64,000 nucleotides of DNA from an uncultured Clostridia bacterium. Lineage in GTDB: Bacteria > Bacillota > Clostridia > Christensenellales > Aristaeellaceae. The stretch lies in the NCBI GenBank assembly GCA_934630705.1, contig CAKTWP010000005.1, forward strand, positions 1 through 64,000, given 5' to 3'. Each line of letters starts with the position of its first letter. Position 1 is the first letter of the stretch. Both the position numbers and the translations under genes were made by a program. The notes under the pieces were generated by a model that was not told the origin of the DNA, did no database searches, and was given only the letters and a program-made list of their open reading frames with translations. Below, one piece after another: positions 49,501-58,561 of this stretch.

Positions 49501-52500
49501 GATCACATCCCCCAGGCGGCAGGCGGTTTCATCGCCGCCGGGCTGCAGCTGGGCAGGCTGGTCATAGGAGCCGTCCCGGCCCAGAAACAGCAGCCGGTCG
49601 CCCTGACGGCGCAGGGCGGCAATATCCCCCGCCGCCGTATGACAAATCAGGGGCATTTCGTCCTTCTCCTCCCGGGGAAGCCGTCGGGAAAGCAGGCCGC
49701 TTGATCCAAAGGGCGCAATCTGCACCGACAGATCCCGGAAGTTGGGATGGGCTTCATCGGCGGCCCGGTCGCCCTGGGCGATTTCCAGAAAAGAGCAGAC
49801 GGTCGCTTCCCGGGCTTCCTTGCCGGGGTTTTCCAGGGTCAGCGCCGCCACGGCCATGCCTGTCAGCGGCTCCACGCAGCATTGCAGCGCCGCGTTCAGG
49901 CCAAATGCCTGCGCCTGAAAGTCCACTTTCCCAGGCGAAAACACGGCCTTTCCCCGCATCGGAATGCGGATGCAGCCGCCGCTTTTTTCATCCTGCAGAT
50001 AGAATTGCGGGCCGGAGGGCTGATCCGCCTCCGGGAAGAAGCGGGTGATCAGCATGCCCTGATGGCTCAGATAGCCCTGACCGTTGCCCGAGAGCAGCCA
50101 GGTGGTGCCCCCGCCGAACAGGGCGTGAGCGTCCACGGGCAATCCCTCCCGGGCGGCCCGGGGAAAGGCGCCGCCGGCATAGCTTTCTTCCCGGGGCGGC
50201 GGGAGGAAAATCTGCCGCCGGGGGAGGGGAGAAGGCCGCTCCCAGAGCAAATCGACGCTGGCCTGAGCCCGCGGCGGGGACATAAAATGGCGCACCAGCG
50301 AAAAATCCGTCAGCGCATTGCACAGAGCACACAGAATCATCCCCTGATGATGGGCCATGTGGCTCATCACCAGCCCCGGTCCCTTGCCCACCCGCTGGGG
50401 CGAAAAATCAGCAGCTTCAAAAAGCCCCTGATCGTCCAGCCATTTCAGGCGGCGCATGTGAGCCAGATTGGCTCCGGCGGCCCGGGGCGTATAGGGCATG
50501 GCCAGCATGGACGCATAGGGCGCCACCACGCTGCCCGCCGTCTCACCGGACAGGGCCAGCGCGGGCAGGCCAAAGGCCTTGTATTGATAGTTCAGGTCCG
50601 GGTCGAAGGCGTAATAGCCCGATTCGCTGACGCCAAAGGGCCGCTGCCCTGCGGCGCTGATCTGGGCCTTGATGGCATACATGCAGCCCTCGCCCAGCAG
50701 CGTGCCCGGAATCAGGGGCAGCAGCAGCCCGGGCATGAGATATTCAAACATCGTGCCGCCCCAGGACAGCAGCGCCGCGCCGCCGCCTGCCCGCACACAG
50801 GAACGGCCCAGGCGCTGCCAATGCCGCCGGGGAACCTGTCCTTCCATTACCGCCACAAAGGAAGCCAGCCGGGCTTCGCTGGCCAGCAGATCATAATGGG
50901 CGGGGGCCAGGCGCTGCGCGCTTAAATCATAGCCGATGGCAAACAGCCCGGCTTCTTTGTCATACAGCGTGGAGAAATCCATGGCGGTTGCCAGCGCATC
51001 CAGCCGGGCGGGCAGGGCGCGATAGGCCTCCGCCATTTCTCCCAGCCGTTCCCGGCAGGCCTGTGCGCAGCAGAGCAGGCAGCCCGCCAGATTGCCTGAA
51101 TCCACCGTGGATACAAAGGCCGGCGGCAGGGGAGAGAGGGTTTGGGTGTCGTACCAGTTGCAAAGGTGACCGTGCCAGGTTTCCAGACTTTCCAGCGTGG
51201 CGAGGGTTTCATCCATGCGGGAGGCCATCTGCGCGGTGGTAATCAGCCCCAGCTCCCGGGCGGCCACGCAGGACAGCAGATACAGGCCGATATTCGTGGG
51301 CGAGGTGCGGTGCGCTTCGCCTTTATCCGGATCAAGCTGCACATTATCCGGGGGCAGAAAATGATTTTCCTTTGTCACATGGCGCTCAAAGAACTGCCAG
51401 GTGTTCCGTGCCAGCGCCCGGGCATCCTCCCGCTGAACTGGGGTGAGGGCCGGCTCTGTTTTCTCCGGCGCATCCAAAGCCCGGCCCAGCAGCGGCCCCA
51501 GCACCCACCATAGCCCTACGAATACTGCCGGCAGAAACCCGCCCGGCAGCAAAGACAGGATGATCATTCCCGTGCCCGCGCCGATCTGGGCCAGCACACA
51601 GGGCAGCGGATACCCGCCAGTGCTTTCCGCCTGCGCCGCCGTCACCCAACTCAGCAGCCCCTGATGGCTGACAAGCTGGCGATACAGCGCCCGAATGGCC
51701 GCGTCCAGCAGCGTATACGCCTTGGCCGGCAGGAGCAGCAGCCGCAGCCCCATGCCGCAAATAGGCCAGGGAAGCCCCAGCAGGCACAGCAGCGGCAGAT
51801 CCAGCCCGGCCCCTAACAGCAGCAGTCCCGCCTGCGCCGCAGGCAGCAGGGAGCGGCGCAGATTATCATGGATTTTCAGCCGCGACAACAGAGACAGCCG
51901 CCGATCTCCCAGAAAGGGCAGCAGCTGCCAGTCGCCCCGGGTCCAGCGATGCAGGCGTTTCTGCCAGCCGGACAGCCGGGCAGGATGGCCGTCATAAAGC
52001 ACGATGTCCTCCGCCAGGGCGCTGCCGGCAATTTCACCTTCGATCAGGTCATGACTCAGCAGCCGCCCCGCCGGGACGCGGCCGGCCATTTTATCCAGAA
52101 AATAAGCGGGCTGATAAATGCCCTTGCCTACAAACGACCCCTTTCCGAATACATCCTGATACAGATCCTGCGCCGACAGATGATAGGGATCCGCCCCGCC
52201 CCGGCCGCCCAGCAGCCGCTGCGCCCGGGTGCGCACCGTGTCCGGGGCCACCGCCATCCGCGGCTGAATCACGCCAATCCGTCCCTTCTGCAGGGGATGC
52301 TCCATGGCCCCGATCAGGGCCAGCGCCGCGCCGGCCGGCAGGAAGGTGTCTGCGTCCAGGGTGATCACATAGGCGTACCGCTCCCGCAAAAATTTGAGAT
52401 CGCAGGAGGCGTAATCAAATGCATCCGGGCATTCCCGGCCTGTCAGCAGCAGATTCAGCGCTTCCAGCGCGCCGCGTTTGCGCTCCCGGCCGGTGAAGCG

Positions 52501-53958
52501 GCGCTGGCCGCCGTCCCAGCGCCGGGCACGATGCAGATAGAAAAAGCCTCCGCCATACTGGGCGTTCAGCGCATCCACGGCGGCGGACGCGGCGGCAAGA
52601 AGCTCCTGATCCTGGGGCTGGGCTTCGGCGGCGCTGTCGGCAAAGTCTCCCAGAAGCATAAATTCCAGATTCTTTTCGGGGCTGGCGCAGCGCAGCACGG
52701 AAAGCTGCCGTGCCATATGCAGCGCCTGCTTGCGGGAGACCAGCAGGGTTGGCACCACAATCAGCGTCCGCTGGGCGGGGGAGAGGGCGCGGATGCGCAG
52801 CCGTGGAATCAGCCGGGCGGGGAAACGCCGGCGCAGCAGCGCATGCAGGCACCGGCGCGTCAGCTCCGAACCGCAAAGAAGGATGCCGGGAAAGGTATAC
52901 CAGGGAGCGGCAAACAGCATTCCCAGCGCCAGAAACACGCAGGCGCCAAGACCCAGTGCCAGGGAAAACGCACCCTCCCGATGGCGCGCAAAGAAGCCGG
53001 GCTTTCGGCTCAGCAAATAAGCCCCGATGGCTTCGGGCTGTTCGATCAGATAGAAGCCGCATTGAGCGCGGGGGCCCTCGCCCCCTTCTCGCAGGGCCAT
53101 GGCCGCCCGGGCTACAGCGCTTTCGCCCACATGCAGCCGCCGGGCCAGCAGGCAGACCCGGGCAATATAGAAATTCCGGCTTTCCGCATCCATGCGCCGG
53201 TAGGTTTCCTCCTGCCGCAGCACGGCGCTGATGGGGCTGAGCCGCTCGATGATCCGGTCAAAGGGCAGACGCTCCAAAGCATGAAGGGCGGCGATCACGC
53301 TGCCTGCCTCCTGCCCCAGCCGGCTCTGCTCGGCCTGATGCCGGGCCATGGCTTCCCGGGCTGCCACGCCGCCTTTTTGCAGCAGCCCATCCAGCTGCTG
53401 CATGGCTTCGGCATTTTCCGCCGCGGACAGCCGGACGATGATCTGGGCCTGCAGCGCGGGGTTTTCCGGCAGTCCGGGGGCTTTTCCCCGGCCCAGCCGG
53501 GCTGTAAAGCGTTCCGCCTGCCGCCGCCGCTCCGCTTCCTCCATGCAGGCGTGCAGCACGGGCCCGAGACGATCCAGCAAGGCGCAGGCCAGCGCGTCCC
53601 GCAGCATGCACAGCTCCTGCTGGGCAGGCTCCCCATCCGCGAAGAAAGCGCGGCTGATCCGCAAAATGGCCGCGGCGGACACCTGATCGCTGCCCTCCCG
53701 GCAGATTTCCTGCGCCAACCGCGCCACGCGCGGCTGGCCGCCGCTGCCGGGCAGACGGGGCGCGTTTTTCAGCGCCTCCCGCAGCCGCAGGGCTTCCTGC
53801 AGCAGAAACCGGGCGTGATCCTCTATCCACATCCCGGCGGGAGAAAGCTCCTCCCGGGGCACCCTGCGGCAGGCGGCATGGGCCCGGCGGATACGGGCAC
53901 TGATCCTTGCAGGGGGAAGAAGCGCAATCAGGGAAAAGGGGGAAGAAGCGTGATCCAT
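46561..53958 (-). CDS. cyclic beta-1,2-glucan synthase-like protein (GT84 + GH94)
   Basis: The 2465-residue protein starts at ATG 53958 (GGAGG six bases upstream); an earlier in-frame ATG has no ribosome site. Domains: a helical N-terminal region (1-330), a membrane segment (about 335-370), a GT-A type glycosyltransferase (about 405-690, with VITLDADTFLPAG and HRWTRGDWQLLP), two membrane segments (about 740-860), a glucoamylase-like domain (about 880-1250, with HMAHHQGMILCALCN) and a GH94 phosphorylase-like C-terminal half (IGSGDWNDGMNRIGG near 2160). This is the layout of NdvB/ChvB, which make cyclic osmoregulated beta-1,2-glucan in Gram-negatives. It diverges from glgB, suggesting a shared role in glucan metabolism. 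Confidence 0.9.
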   Translation of the reverse strand: MDHASSPFSLIALLPPARISARIRRAHAACRRVPREELSPAGMWIEDHARFLLQEALRLREALKNAPRLPGSGGQPRVARLAQEICREGSDQVSAAAILRISRAFFADGEPAQQELCMLRDALACALLDRLGPVLHACMEEAERRRQAERFTARLGRGKAPGLPENPALQAQIIVRLSAAENAEAMQQLDGLLQKGGVAAREAMARHQAEQSRLGQEAGSVIAALHALERLPFDRIIERLSPISAVLRQEETYRRMDAESRNFYIARVCLLARRLHVGESAVARAAMALREGGEGPRAQCGFYLIEQPEAIGAYLLSRKPGFFARHREGAFSLALGLGACVFLALGMLFAAPWYTFPGILLCGSELTRRCLHALLRRRFPARLIPRLRIRALSPAQRTLIVVPTLLVSRKQALHMARQLSVLRCASPEKNLEFMLLGDFADSAAEAQPQDQELLAAASAAVDALNAQYGGGFFYLHRARRWDGGQRRFTGRERKRGALEALNLLLTGRECPDAFDYASCDLKFLRERYAYVITLDADTFLPAGAALALIGAMEHPLQKGRIGVIQPRMAVAPDTVRTRAQRLLGGRGGADPYHLSAQDLYQDVFGKGSFVGKGIYQPAYFLDKMAGRVPAGRLLSHDLIEGEIAGSALAEDIVLYDGHPARLSGWQKRLHRWTRGDWQLLPFLGDRRLSLLSRLKIHDNLRRSLLPAAQAGLLLLGAGLDLPLLCLLGLPWPICGMGLRLLLLPAKAYTLLDAAIRALYRQLVSHQGLLSWVTAAQAESTGGYPLPCVLAQIGAGTGMIILSLLPGGFLPAVFVGLWWVLGPLLGRALDAPEKTEPALTPVQREDARALARNTWQFFERHVTKENHFLPPDNVQLDPDKGEAHRTSPTNIGLYLLSCVAARELGLITTAQMASRMDETLATLESLETWHGHLCNWYDTQTLSPLPPAFVSTVDSGNLAGCLLCCAQACRERLGEMAEAYRALPARLDALATAMDFSTLYDKEAGLFAIGYDLSAQRLAPAHYDLLASEARLASFVAVMEGQVPRRHWQRLGRSCVRAGGGAALLSWGGTMFEYLMPGLLLPLIPGTLLGEGCMYAIKAQISAAGQRPFGVSESGYYAFDPDLNYQYKAFGLPALALSGETAGSVVAPYASMLAMPYTPRAAGANLAHMRRLKWLDDQGLFEAADFSPQRVGKGPGLVMSHMAHHQGMILCALCNALTDFSLVRHFMSPPRAQASVDLLWERPSPLPRRQIFLPPPREESYAGGAFPRAAREGLPVDAHALFGGGTTWLLSGNGQGYLSHQGMLITRFFPEADQPSGPQFYLQDEKSGGCIRIPMRGKAVFSPGKVDFQAQAFGLNAALQCCVEPLTGMAVAALTLENPGKEAREATVCSFLEIAQGDRAADEAHPNFRDLSVQIAPFGSSGLLSRRLPREEKDEMPLICHTAAGDIAALRRQGDRLLFLGRDGSYDQPAQLQPGGDETACRLGDVIAPCLSLRALVRLPAGGTAHLYFFIAVGKTEEALAALSFTPAFARSAFSLSATQARMALRFLHMDGRMLALYQQLLGAVSFSGQPHQCALPSAPPAAFWRFGIAGVLPVLLVRLHAADKPLIRHVLRAHSWMRAQGVWIDLIFACQEEGGYARPVQDTVNALLSASPDRELRGASGGVHVVACGEEEAAAMESRAALTLRSGMALPAQLSALRLSPPAAGATLTLPIPVAPPPLWLDNGFGGFTPDRDYAVYALPPAPWHNILANGQFGTVACESGVLQSFGDNSRLSRVTRPAPDVHRPRAAEEIYLRCPDGRLYPLCRPTALHAPGVTTYQTKAGDVYAEVSLCCPEGMACGARIVTLRSEKPQKLRLHYLVRFALGEQPAFTRCRVEGGFAFARSGDSLIGWAALDGGAARVLCPALCFGLQGQEAPCLSPSGPDQGSMALCQRDLTLKPHEPLQLLLAVGIADSPDAARAQFAALLRQGGGDLLRAVRGQWDRRLSALCLYAADAPLEAMLNRWLPYQALAARLLARTGPYQTGGAFGFRDQLQDLLAVLHTDPAFARAHILRCAAHQFPEGDVQHWWHAPQKGVRTRISDDKLFLPYLTALYVRITGDAAILDADAPYLLSAPLQPQEDDRYEEPAQSAWQEPLLRHCLRAIDSVALGMHGLPLIGSGDWNDGMNRIGGRQGESVWLGFFLALVLRHFAPLCPEEERARLLRLRHQLLENAESAWAGQWYLRAWNDAGQPIGGPDTQPPRIDLISQAFAMLAGAPRDHARSAVLAAARLLYDRAHGIVKLLSPPFALPENAGYIGAYIPGVRENGGQYTHAVPWLIAALCQAGESALAWEIARALLPLSHSDTPENARVYRLEPYVLCGDVYAGQNPGRGGWSWYTGSAAWLYYVWFTVLLGFEKQGNQARLVPQPTPNQEEFTIVYRFGTAEYHFTAARDVVFPTLDGEKLDGGWATLQDDGRTHECRFPMKRP

Positions 53959-54030
53959 GGAAGGCCTCCATTCATGACAATCAAAGGATGTCTGTTTGGA
54001 TAGTTTGCGCACAGATGCCAAATAAAAAAC

Positions 54031-54059
54031 TGGAAATTTTCCTGCGCTCATGCTATAAT
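54031..54059 (+). promoter_or_regulatory. promoter of the glycogen operon
   Basis: TGGAAA, 17 bases, TATAAT. The -35 is weak, but the box lies 47 bases before the glgB start with GAGAGGG in between. The glucan synthase starts 73 bases away on the other strand. Confidence 0.6.
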
Positions 54060-54106
54060 GAAACCAGAACAGAGGCCCTTGGCCCGTTGAAAGAGAGGGA
54101 TGCGCA

Positions 54107-56083
54107 ATGTGGTATCATCCTCCCGATGCGGCCGCACGGGAACAATTTCATCAGGGCTTATCCGATTGCGCCTATGCATTTTTAGGGGCGCATCCCGTGT
54201 GGCAAAATGAAAAGCTGAATTGGCATTTCGCCGTTTGGGCGCCCAATGCCCGCCAGGTCTGCGTGACGGGGGAATTTTGCCAATGGGAGCGGCAGGCCTA
54301 TCCCATGGCGAAGCAGTATGACGGCATTTGGGAGCTGCGGCTGCCCGACGCGCTGTTTACCATCACGGATGAAAACCGGGCGCAGTTTTCCTATCCCGGC
54401 GCGGCGGAAAAGCTGCGAACGTATAAGTATGCAATTTGCGGCGCGGACGGGGAATGGCATCTGAAGGCCGATCCCTACGGCTTTGAAAGCGAGCTGCGGC
54501 CCCATAATGCCTCCTGTCTGTGCGCCCGGACGGAATACGCCTGGGGTGATGGAGCCTGGATGGGCCGGCGGGCCCAATGGAATCCTTATCGCAGCCCGGT
54601 GAATATTTATGAAATGCATTTGGGCACCTGGCGGCGGGGCGAAGGGGGCGCGCTGCTCTCCTATTCCGAAATTGCGGCCCAGCTGATTCCCTATCTTCGG
54701 AAAATGGGATACACCCATGTGGAGTTTTTGCCGGTGATGGAGCATCCGCTGGACGGCTCCTGGGGCTATCAGGTGACGGGCTATTACGCTCCCACCGCAA
54801 GGTACGGTACGCCGGATCAATTCCGCTTTCTGGTGGATCGGCTGCATCAGGCGGGCTTCGGCGTGATTCTGGACTGGGTGCCCGCCCATTTCCCCCGGGA
54901 TGAGATCGGCCTGCGCCGGTTTGACGGCACGCCCTGCTATGAGCATGCGGATCCAAGGCGGGGCGAGATGCCTCAATGGGGCACGATGCTCTTCGATTAC
55001 GGCAGGGGCGAGGCGTGCAGCTTCCTGCTGTCCAACGCGCTGTATTGGCTGCGGGAGTTTCATGCCGACGGGCTGCGGTGCGATGCGGTGAGCTGCATGC
55101 TGTATCATGATTTCTGCCGGGAAGGGGACAATTGGCTGCCCAATAAGGACGGCGGGCGAGAGAACTATGAGGCCATCGCCTTTATCCGCCGGCTGAACGA
55201 AACGGCGTATCGGGAATGTCCGGGCGTGATGATGATCGCGGAGGAATCCACCGCGTTTCCCGGCGTTACCCGGCCCACCTGCTTTGGCGGCCTGGGCTTT
55301 GGGTTCAAATGGAATATGGGCTGGATGAACGATATGCTGGCCTATATCAAGCTGGATCCGGTGTATCGCAAGTATCATCATGATAAGCTCACCTTCTCCC
55401 TATGCTATGCCTTTCATGAAAACTACGTGCTGCCCTTCTCCCATGACGAGGTGGTGCACGGCAAGCATTCCATGCTGGATAAGCAGCCGGGAGATATCTG
55501 GCGCAAGTTTGCGGGGCTGCGGGCGCTGTATGGCTACACCATGGCCCATCCCGGGAAAAAGCTGCTGTTTATGGGCGGAGAGTTCGGCCAGTTTATTGAA
55601 TGGAAGGACGACGACCAGCTGGACTGGTTCCTGCTGCTGTATGAGAAGCATCCGGAAATGCAGCAATATGTCCGGCAGCTCAACCGGCTCTATCGCAAGC
55701 TGCCTGCTCTCCATCGCATTGACGACAGCTGGGATGGGTTCACCTGGCTGCGGGTGAACGACTGCGATCACAGCGCCGTGGCGTTTATGCGCCGGGCCGG
55801 GCGATGCGATCCGGTGGTCTGCGTGACCAACTTCACCCCGGAGCATCACGGCCAATACCGCATCGGCCTGCCCTTCCAGTGTACCCTGATAGAGCTGCTC
55901 AATTCCGATCGGGCGGAATTTGCCGGCAGCAATCAATACAACGCCGGGCCCATTGCCGCCCAGAAGGTTCCCCTGGAGGAGCATCCATGGTCGGCGGAGA
56001 TTTGTCTGCCGCCTCTGGCAACGGTGTATTTTCTGGCTAAAAAAGGAAAAGATGCAGATAATGGGAAATATTTATCCAATTAG
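54107..56083 (+). CDS. glgB: 1,4-alpha-glucan branching enzyme
   Basis: The 658-residue enzyme has an N-terminal CBM48 (LNWHFAVWAPNARQVCVTGE) and a GH13 core with GLRCDAVSCMLYHD (nucleophile D326), MMIAEESTAFPG (acid E379), and HDEVVHGKHSML. It transfers alpha-1,4 chain ends to form alpha-1,6 branches in glycogen. It heads glgB-glgC-glgD-glgA; the 100-base gap to glgC has no terminator. Confidence 0.96.
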   Translation: MWYHPPDAAAREQFHQGLSDCAYAFLGAHPVWQNEKLNWHFAVWAPNARQVCVTGEFCQWERQAYPMAKQYDGIWELRLPDALFTITDENRAQFSYPGAAEKLRTYKYAICGADGEWHLKADPYGFESELRPHNASCLCARTEYAWGDGAWMGRRAQWNPYRSPVNIYEMHLGTWRRGEGGALLSYSEIAAQLIPYLRKMGYTHVEFLPVMEHPLDGSWGYQVTGYYAPTARYGTPDQFRFLVDRLHQAGFGVILDWVPAHFPRDEIGLRRFDGTPCYEHADPRRGEMPQWGTMLFDYGRGEACSFLLSNALYWLREFHADGLRCDAVSCMLYHDFCREGDNWLPNKDGGRENYEAIAFIRRLNETAYRECPGVMMIAEESTAFPGVTRPTCFGGLGFGFKWNMGWMNDMLAYIKLDPVYRKYHHDKLTFSLCYAFHENYVLPFSHDEVVHGKHSMLDKQPGDIWRKFAGLRALYGYTMAHPGKKLLFMGGEFGQFIEWKDDDQLDWFLLLYEKHPEMQQYVRQLNRLYRKLPALHRIDDSWDGFTWLRVNDCDHSAVAFMRRAGRCDPVVCVTNFTPEHHGQYRIGLPFQCTLIELLNSDRAEFAGSNQYNAGPIAAQKVPLEEHPWSAEICLPPLATVYFLAKKGKDADNGKYLSN

Positions 56084-56183
56084 AGGATTTTTGGCGGCCG
56101 CACCGAATTGAATTATATAAGAAATAAAAGCGCAGAAGAGCCGTCCGCCGGGACGGCAAGCTGCTGATGAAGGGGGATTTTTT

Positions 56184-57359
56184 ATGCTTCGGAAAAAGCG
56201 CTGCGTGGCGATGCTGCTGGCGGGCGGCCAGGGCAGCCGGCTGGGCATCCTGACGCGGCATATGGCCAAGCCTGCCGTTCCCTTTGGGGGAAAATACCGG
56301 ATTATTGACTTTCCCTTGTCCAATTGCTCCAATTCGGGCATTGATGTGGTGGGTGTGCTCACCCAGTATCAGCCCATGGAGCTGAACGCCTATATCGCCA
56401 GCGGCGCACCCTGGGATTTGGATCTGGTCAACGGCGGCGTGTTCGTGCTGCCGCCCTATCAGGCGGGCAAAAGCGGAGAATGGTATAAGGGCACGGCCAA
56501 CGCCATTTATCAGAATCTGTCCTTTATCGCCCAGTATAACCCCGATTATGTGCTGATTCTGTCCGGCGACCATATTTATAAAATGGATTATGCCGCCATG
56601 ATCGCTTTCCATGAGGCGCACAACGCCGATGTGACCATTGCGGTGCGGCAGGTGCCCTGGGAGGAAGCCAGCCGCTTTGGCATCATGAATACCGACGAAA
56701 ACGACAATATCACCGAGTTTGAGGAAAAGCCGGCGCATCCCAAGTCCAATAACGCATCCATGGGCGTGTATGTGTTCAGCTGGGAAAAGCTGCGGGATTA
56801 TCTGGTTTCCGACGATCGGGACCCCGTCTCAGCCAACGACTTTGGCAAGAATATCATCCCCACCATGCTGGCGCACGGGGAAAAGATGGTGGCCTATTCC
56901 TTCAACGGCTATTGGAAGGACGTGGGCACCATCGAGAGCCTGTGGGAAGCCAATATGGATCTGCTGGCCGACCAGCCGGAGATCGACCTGCATGATAAAA
57001 AGTTCCGGGTCTATGCACGGAATCTGGGCCTGCAGCCCCAGTATATCGCCGATGGCGCGCAGATTCATAACTGCCTGATTACCGAGGGCTGCCAGATCCT
57101 GGGCCGGATTACCCATTCCATTCTGTCCTCCGGGGCGGTGGTGGAAGCGGGTGCGCAGGTGATCGACAGCGTAATCATGCCAGGCGCGCGGGTGGAGCCG
57201 GGGGCCGTGGTACGCCGGGCCATCGTGGCGGAAAATGCCCGGGTGGGCCGGGGCGCGCAGGTGGGCGAGGAAACCGGGCTGATCGCCGTGGTGGGCCAGG
57301 GCGCGGTGGTGCCCGATGGCGCGGCGGTTAAGGCGGGCGAGCAGTTTGGCGAAGGCTGA
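56184..57359 (+). CDS. glgC: glucose-1-phosphate adenylyltransferase, catalytic subunit
   Basis: The 391-residue enzyme has LLAGGQGSRLGILTRHMAKP (nucleotide-binding loop), VPFGGKYRIIDFPLSNCSNSG, LILSGDHIYKMDY and the C-terminal left-handed beta-helix. It makes ADP-glucose, the rate-limiting donor for glycogen. GAAGGGGGA is the ribosome site. The next gene, glgD, is its partner; in Firmicutes the GlgC-GlgD pair is more active than GlgC alone. Confidence 0.96.
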   Translation: MLRKKRCVAMLLAGGQGSRLGILTRHMAKPAVPFGGKYRIIDFPLSNCSNSGIDVVGVLTQYQPMELNAYIASGAPWDLDLVNGGVFVLPPYQAGKSGEWYKGTANAIYQNLSFIAQYNPDYVLILSGDHIYKMDYAAMIAFHEAHNADVTIAVRQVPWEEASRFGIMNTDENDNITEFEEKPAHPKSNNASMGVYVFSWEKLRDYLVSDDRDPVSANDFGKNIIPTMLAHGEKMVAYSFNGYWKDVGTIESLWEANMDLLADQPEIDLHDKKFRVYARNLGLQPQYIADGAQIHNCLITEGCQILGRITHSILSSGAVVEAGAQVIDSVIMPGARVEPGAVVRRAIVAENARVGRGAQVGEETGLIAVVGQGAVVPDGAAVKAGEQFGEG

Positions 57360-57374
57360 GAGGGGAGAGCAAAT

Positions 57375-58493
57375 ATGACCAACATGATGGGCTTGATTTA
57401 TACCGGCGAGCGGGATGCGGAGCTGCGGGAGCTGACCGCCACCCGCGCCGTGGCTGCGGTGCCCTTCTGCGGGCGCTATCGGCTGATTGACTTTCCGCTT
57501 TCCGCCATGGTGGGCAGCGGCATCCGCAATGTGGGCGTGATCATGCAGCGCAATTATCACAGCCTGATGGATCATCTGGGCTCAGGCAGAGAATGGGATC
57601 TGCATGGCAAGCGTTCCGGCCTGGTGATTCTGCCGCCGTTTATGACCCGGGATAACGTGGGCGTGTATTCCGGCTTTCTGGATGCGGTGCGCTCCAATCT
57701 GCATTATCTGCGCCGAAGCAAGGAGCGGTATGTGGTGGTGACGGACACCCATATGCTTTACACCGCCCGGTATGACGACATGGTGAAGGCCCATGAGGCC
57801 TCCGGCGCGGATTTCACCCTCCTGTATACCCGGGAGCCCGGCGTGCGCCGCAATGGAGCAGGGCGGTATCTGCAGGTGGAGGACGGCCGGGTGACGGAAA
57901 TGGAGATTGATCCCACCATTCCGCATCTGCCCTATACCTATATGGAATGCTTCTGCGTGCGGCGGGAGCTGCTGATCGATCTGGTGGATCGGACGGTGAG
58001 CCGGGGTCAGTATCATATGACCCGGGATCTGCTGCTGTCGGGCATCCATGATGGGTCGCTGAAGGTGCATGCCTATGAGCATCCCGGCGCGGTTTGGAAT
58101 ATCGATTCAGTGCAGGCGTATTTTGACAGCTCCATGGATATGCTCAATCCCACCATCCGGGCGGATCTGTTCCCCGAGGAGCGGCCGGTGCTTACCAAGT
58201 TGCGGGATGAAATGCCCTCCCGGTATCTGGAGGGCGCGCAGGTGGGCAATTCGCTGATTGCCGACGGCTGCGTGATCGAAGGCACGGTGGAAAACAGCAT
58301 CCTGTTCCGGGGCGTGAAGGTGGAAAAAGGCGCGGTGGTGCGGGACAGCATCATCATGCAGGACGGCCTGGTGCAGTCCGGTGCGCAGCTGCAGCATTGC
58401 ATCCTGGATAAGCAGGCCACCATCCGGAAGGGCACCCGCCTGCTGGGCCCCCGTGGTTATCCCATTGTGATTGCGAAAAACCTGACGGTGTGA
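57375..58493 (+). CDS. glgD: glucose-1-phosphate adenylyltransferase subunit GlgD
   Basis: The 372-residue protein shares the GlgC fold (VAAVPFCGRYRLIDFPLS, C-terminal repeats with VIEGTVENSILFRGV) but has lost key residues of the nucleotide-binding loop (the LLAGGQGSRL motif is replaced by LIYTGERDAELRELT), so it is a regulatory partner. It follows glgC by 15 bases. Sixty-eight bases, with a GAGGAGAA ribosome site, separate it from glgA. Confidence 0.94.
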   Translation: MTNMMGLIYTGERDAELRELTATRAVAAVPFCGRYRLIDFPLSAMVGSGIRNVGVIMQRNYHSLMDHLGSGREWDLHGKRSGLVILPPFMTRDNVGVYSGFLDAVRSNLHYLRRSKERYVVVTDTHMLYTARYDDMVKAHEASGADFTLLYTREPGVRRNGAGRYLQVEDGRVTEMEIDPTIPHLPYTYMECFCVRRELLIDLVDRTVSRGQYHMTRDLLLSGIHDGSLKVHAYEHPGAVWNIDSVQAYFDSSMDMLNPTIRADLFPEERPVLTKLRDEMPSRYLEGAQVGNSLIADGCVIEGTVENSILFRGVKVEKGAVVRDSIIMQDGLVQSGAQLQHCILDKQATIRKGTRLLGPRGYPIVIAKNLTV

Positions 58494-58561
58494 ACAGGCG
58501 GCCGCAAGCCGGTTGGCGCTTGCGGCTGCCTTTGTTTAATAAAACAACGAGGAGAAAAAGC

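Noticed and set aside
51868..54003. 711-residue plus-strand open frame opposite the glucan synthase
   Set aside because: Antisense to the GT region and rich in Gln, Pro and Gly; no recognisable motif.
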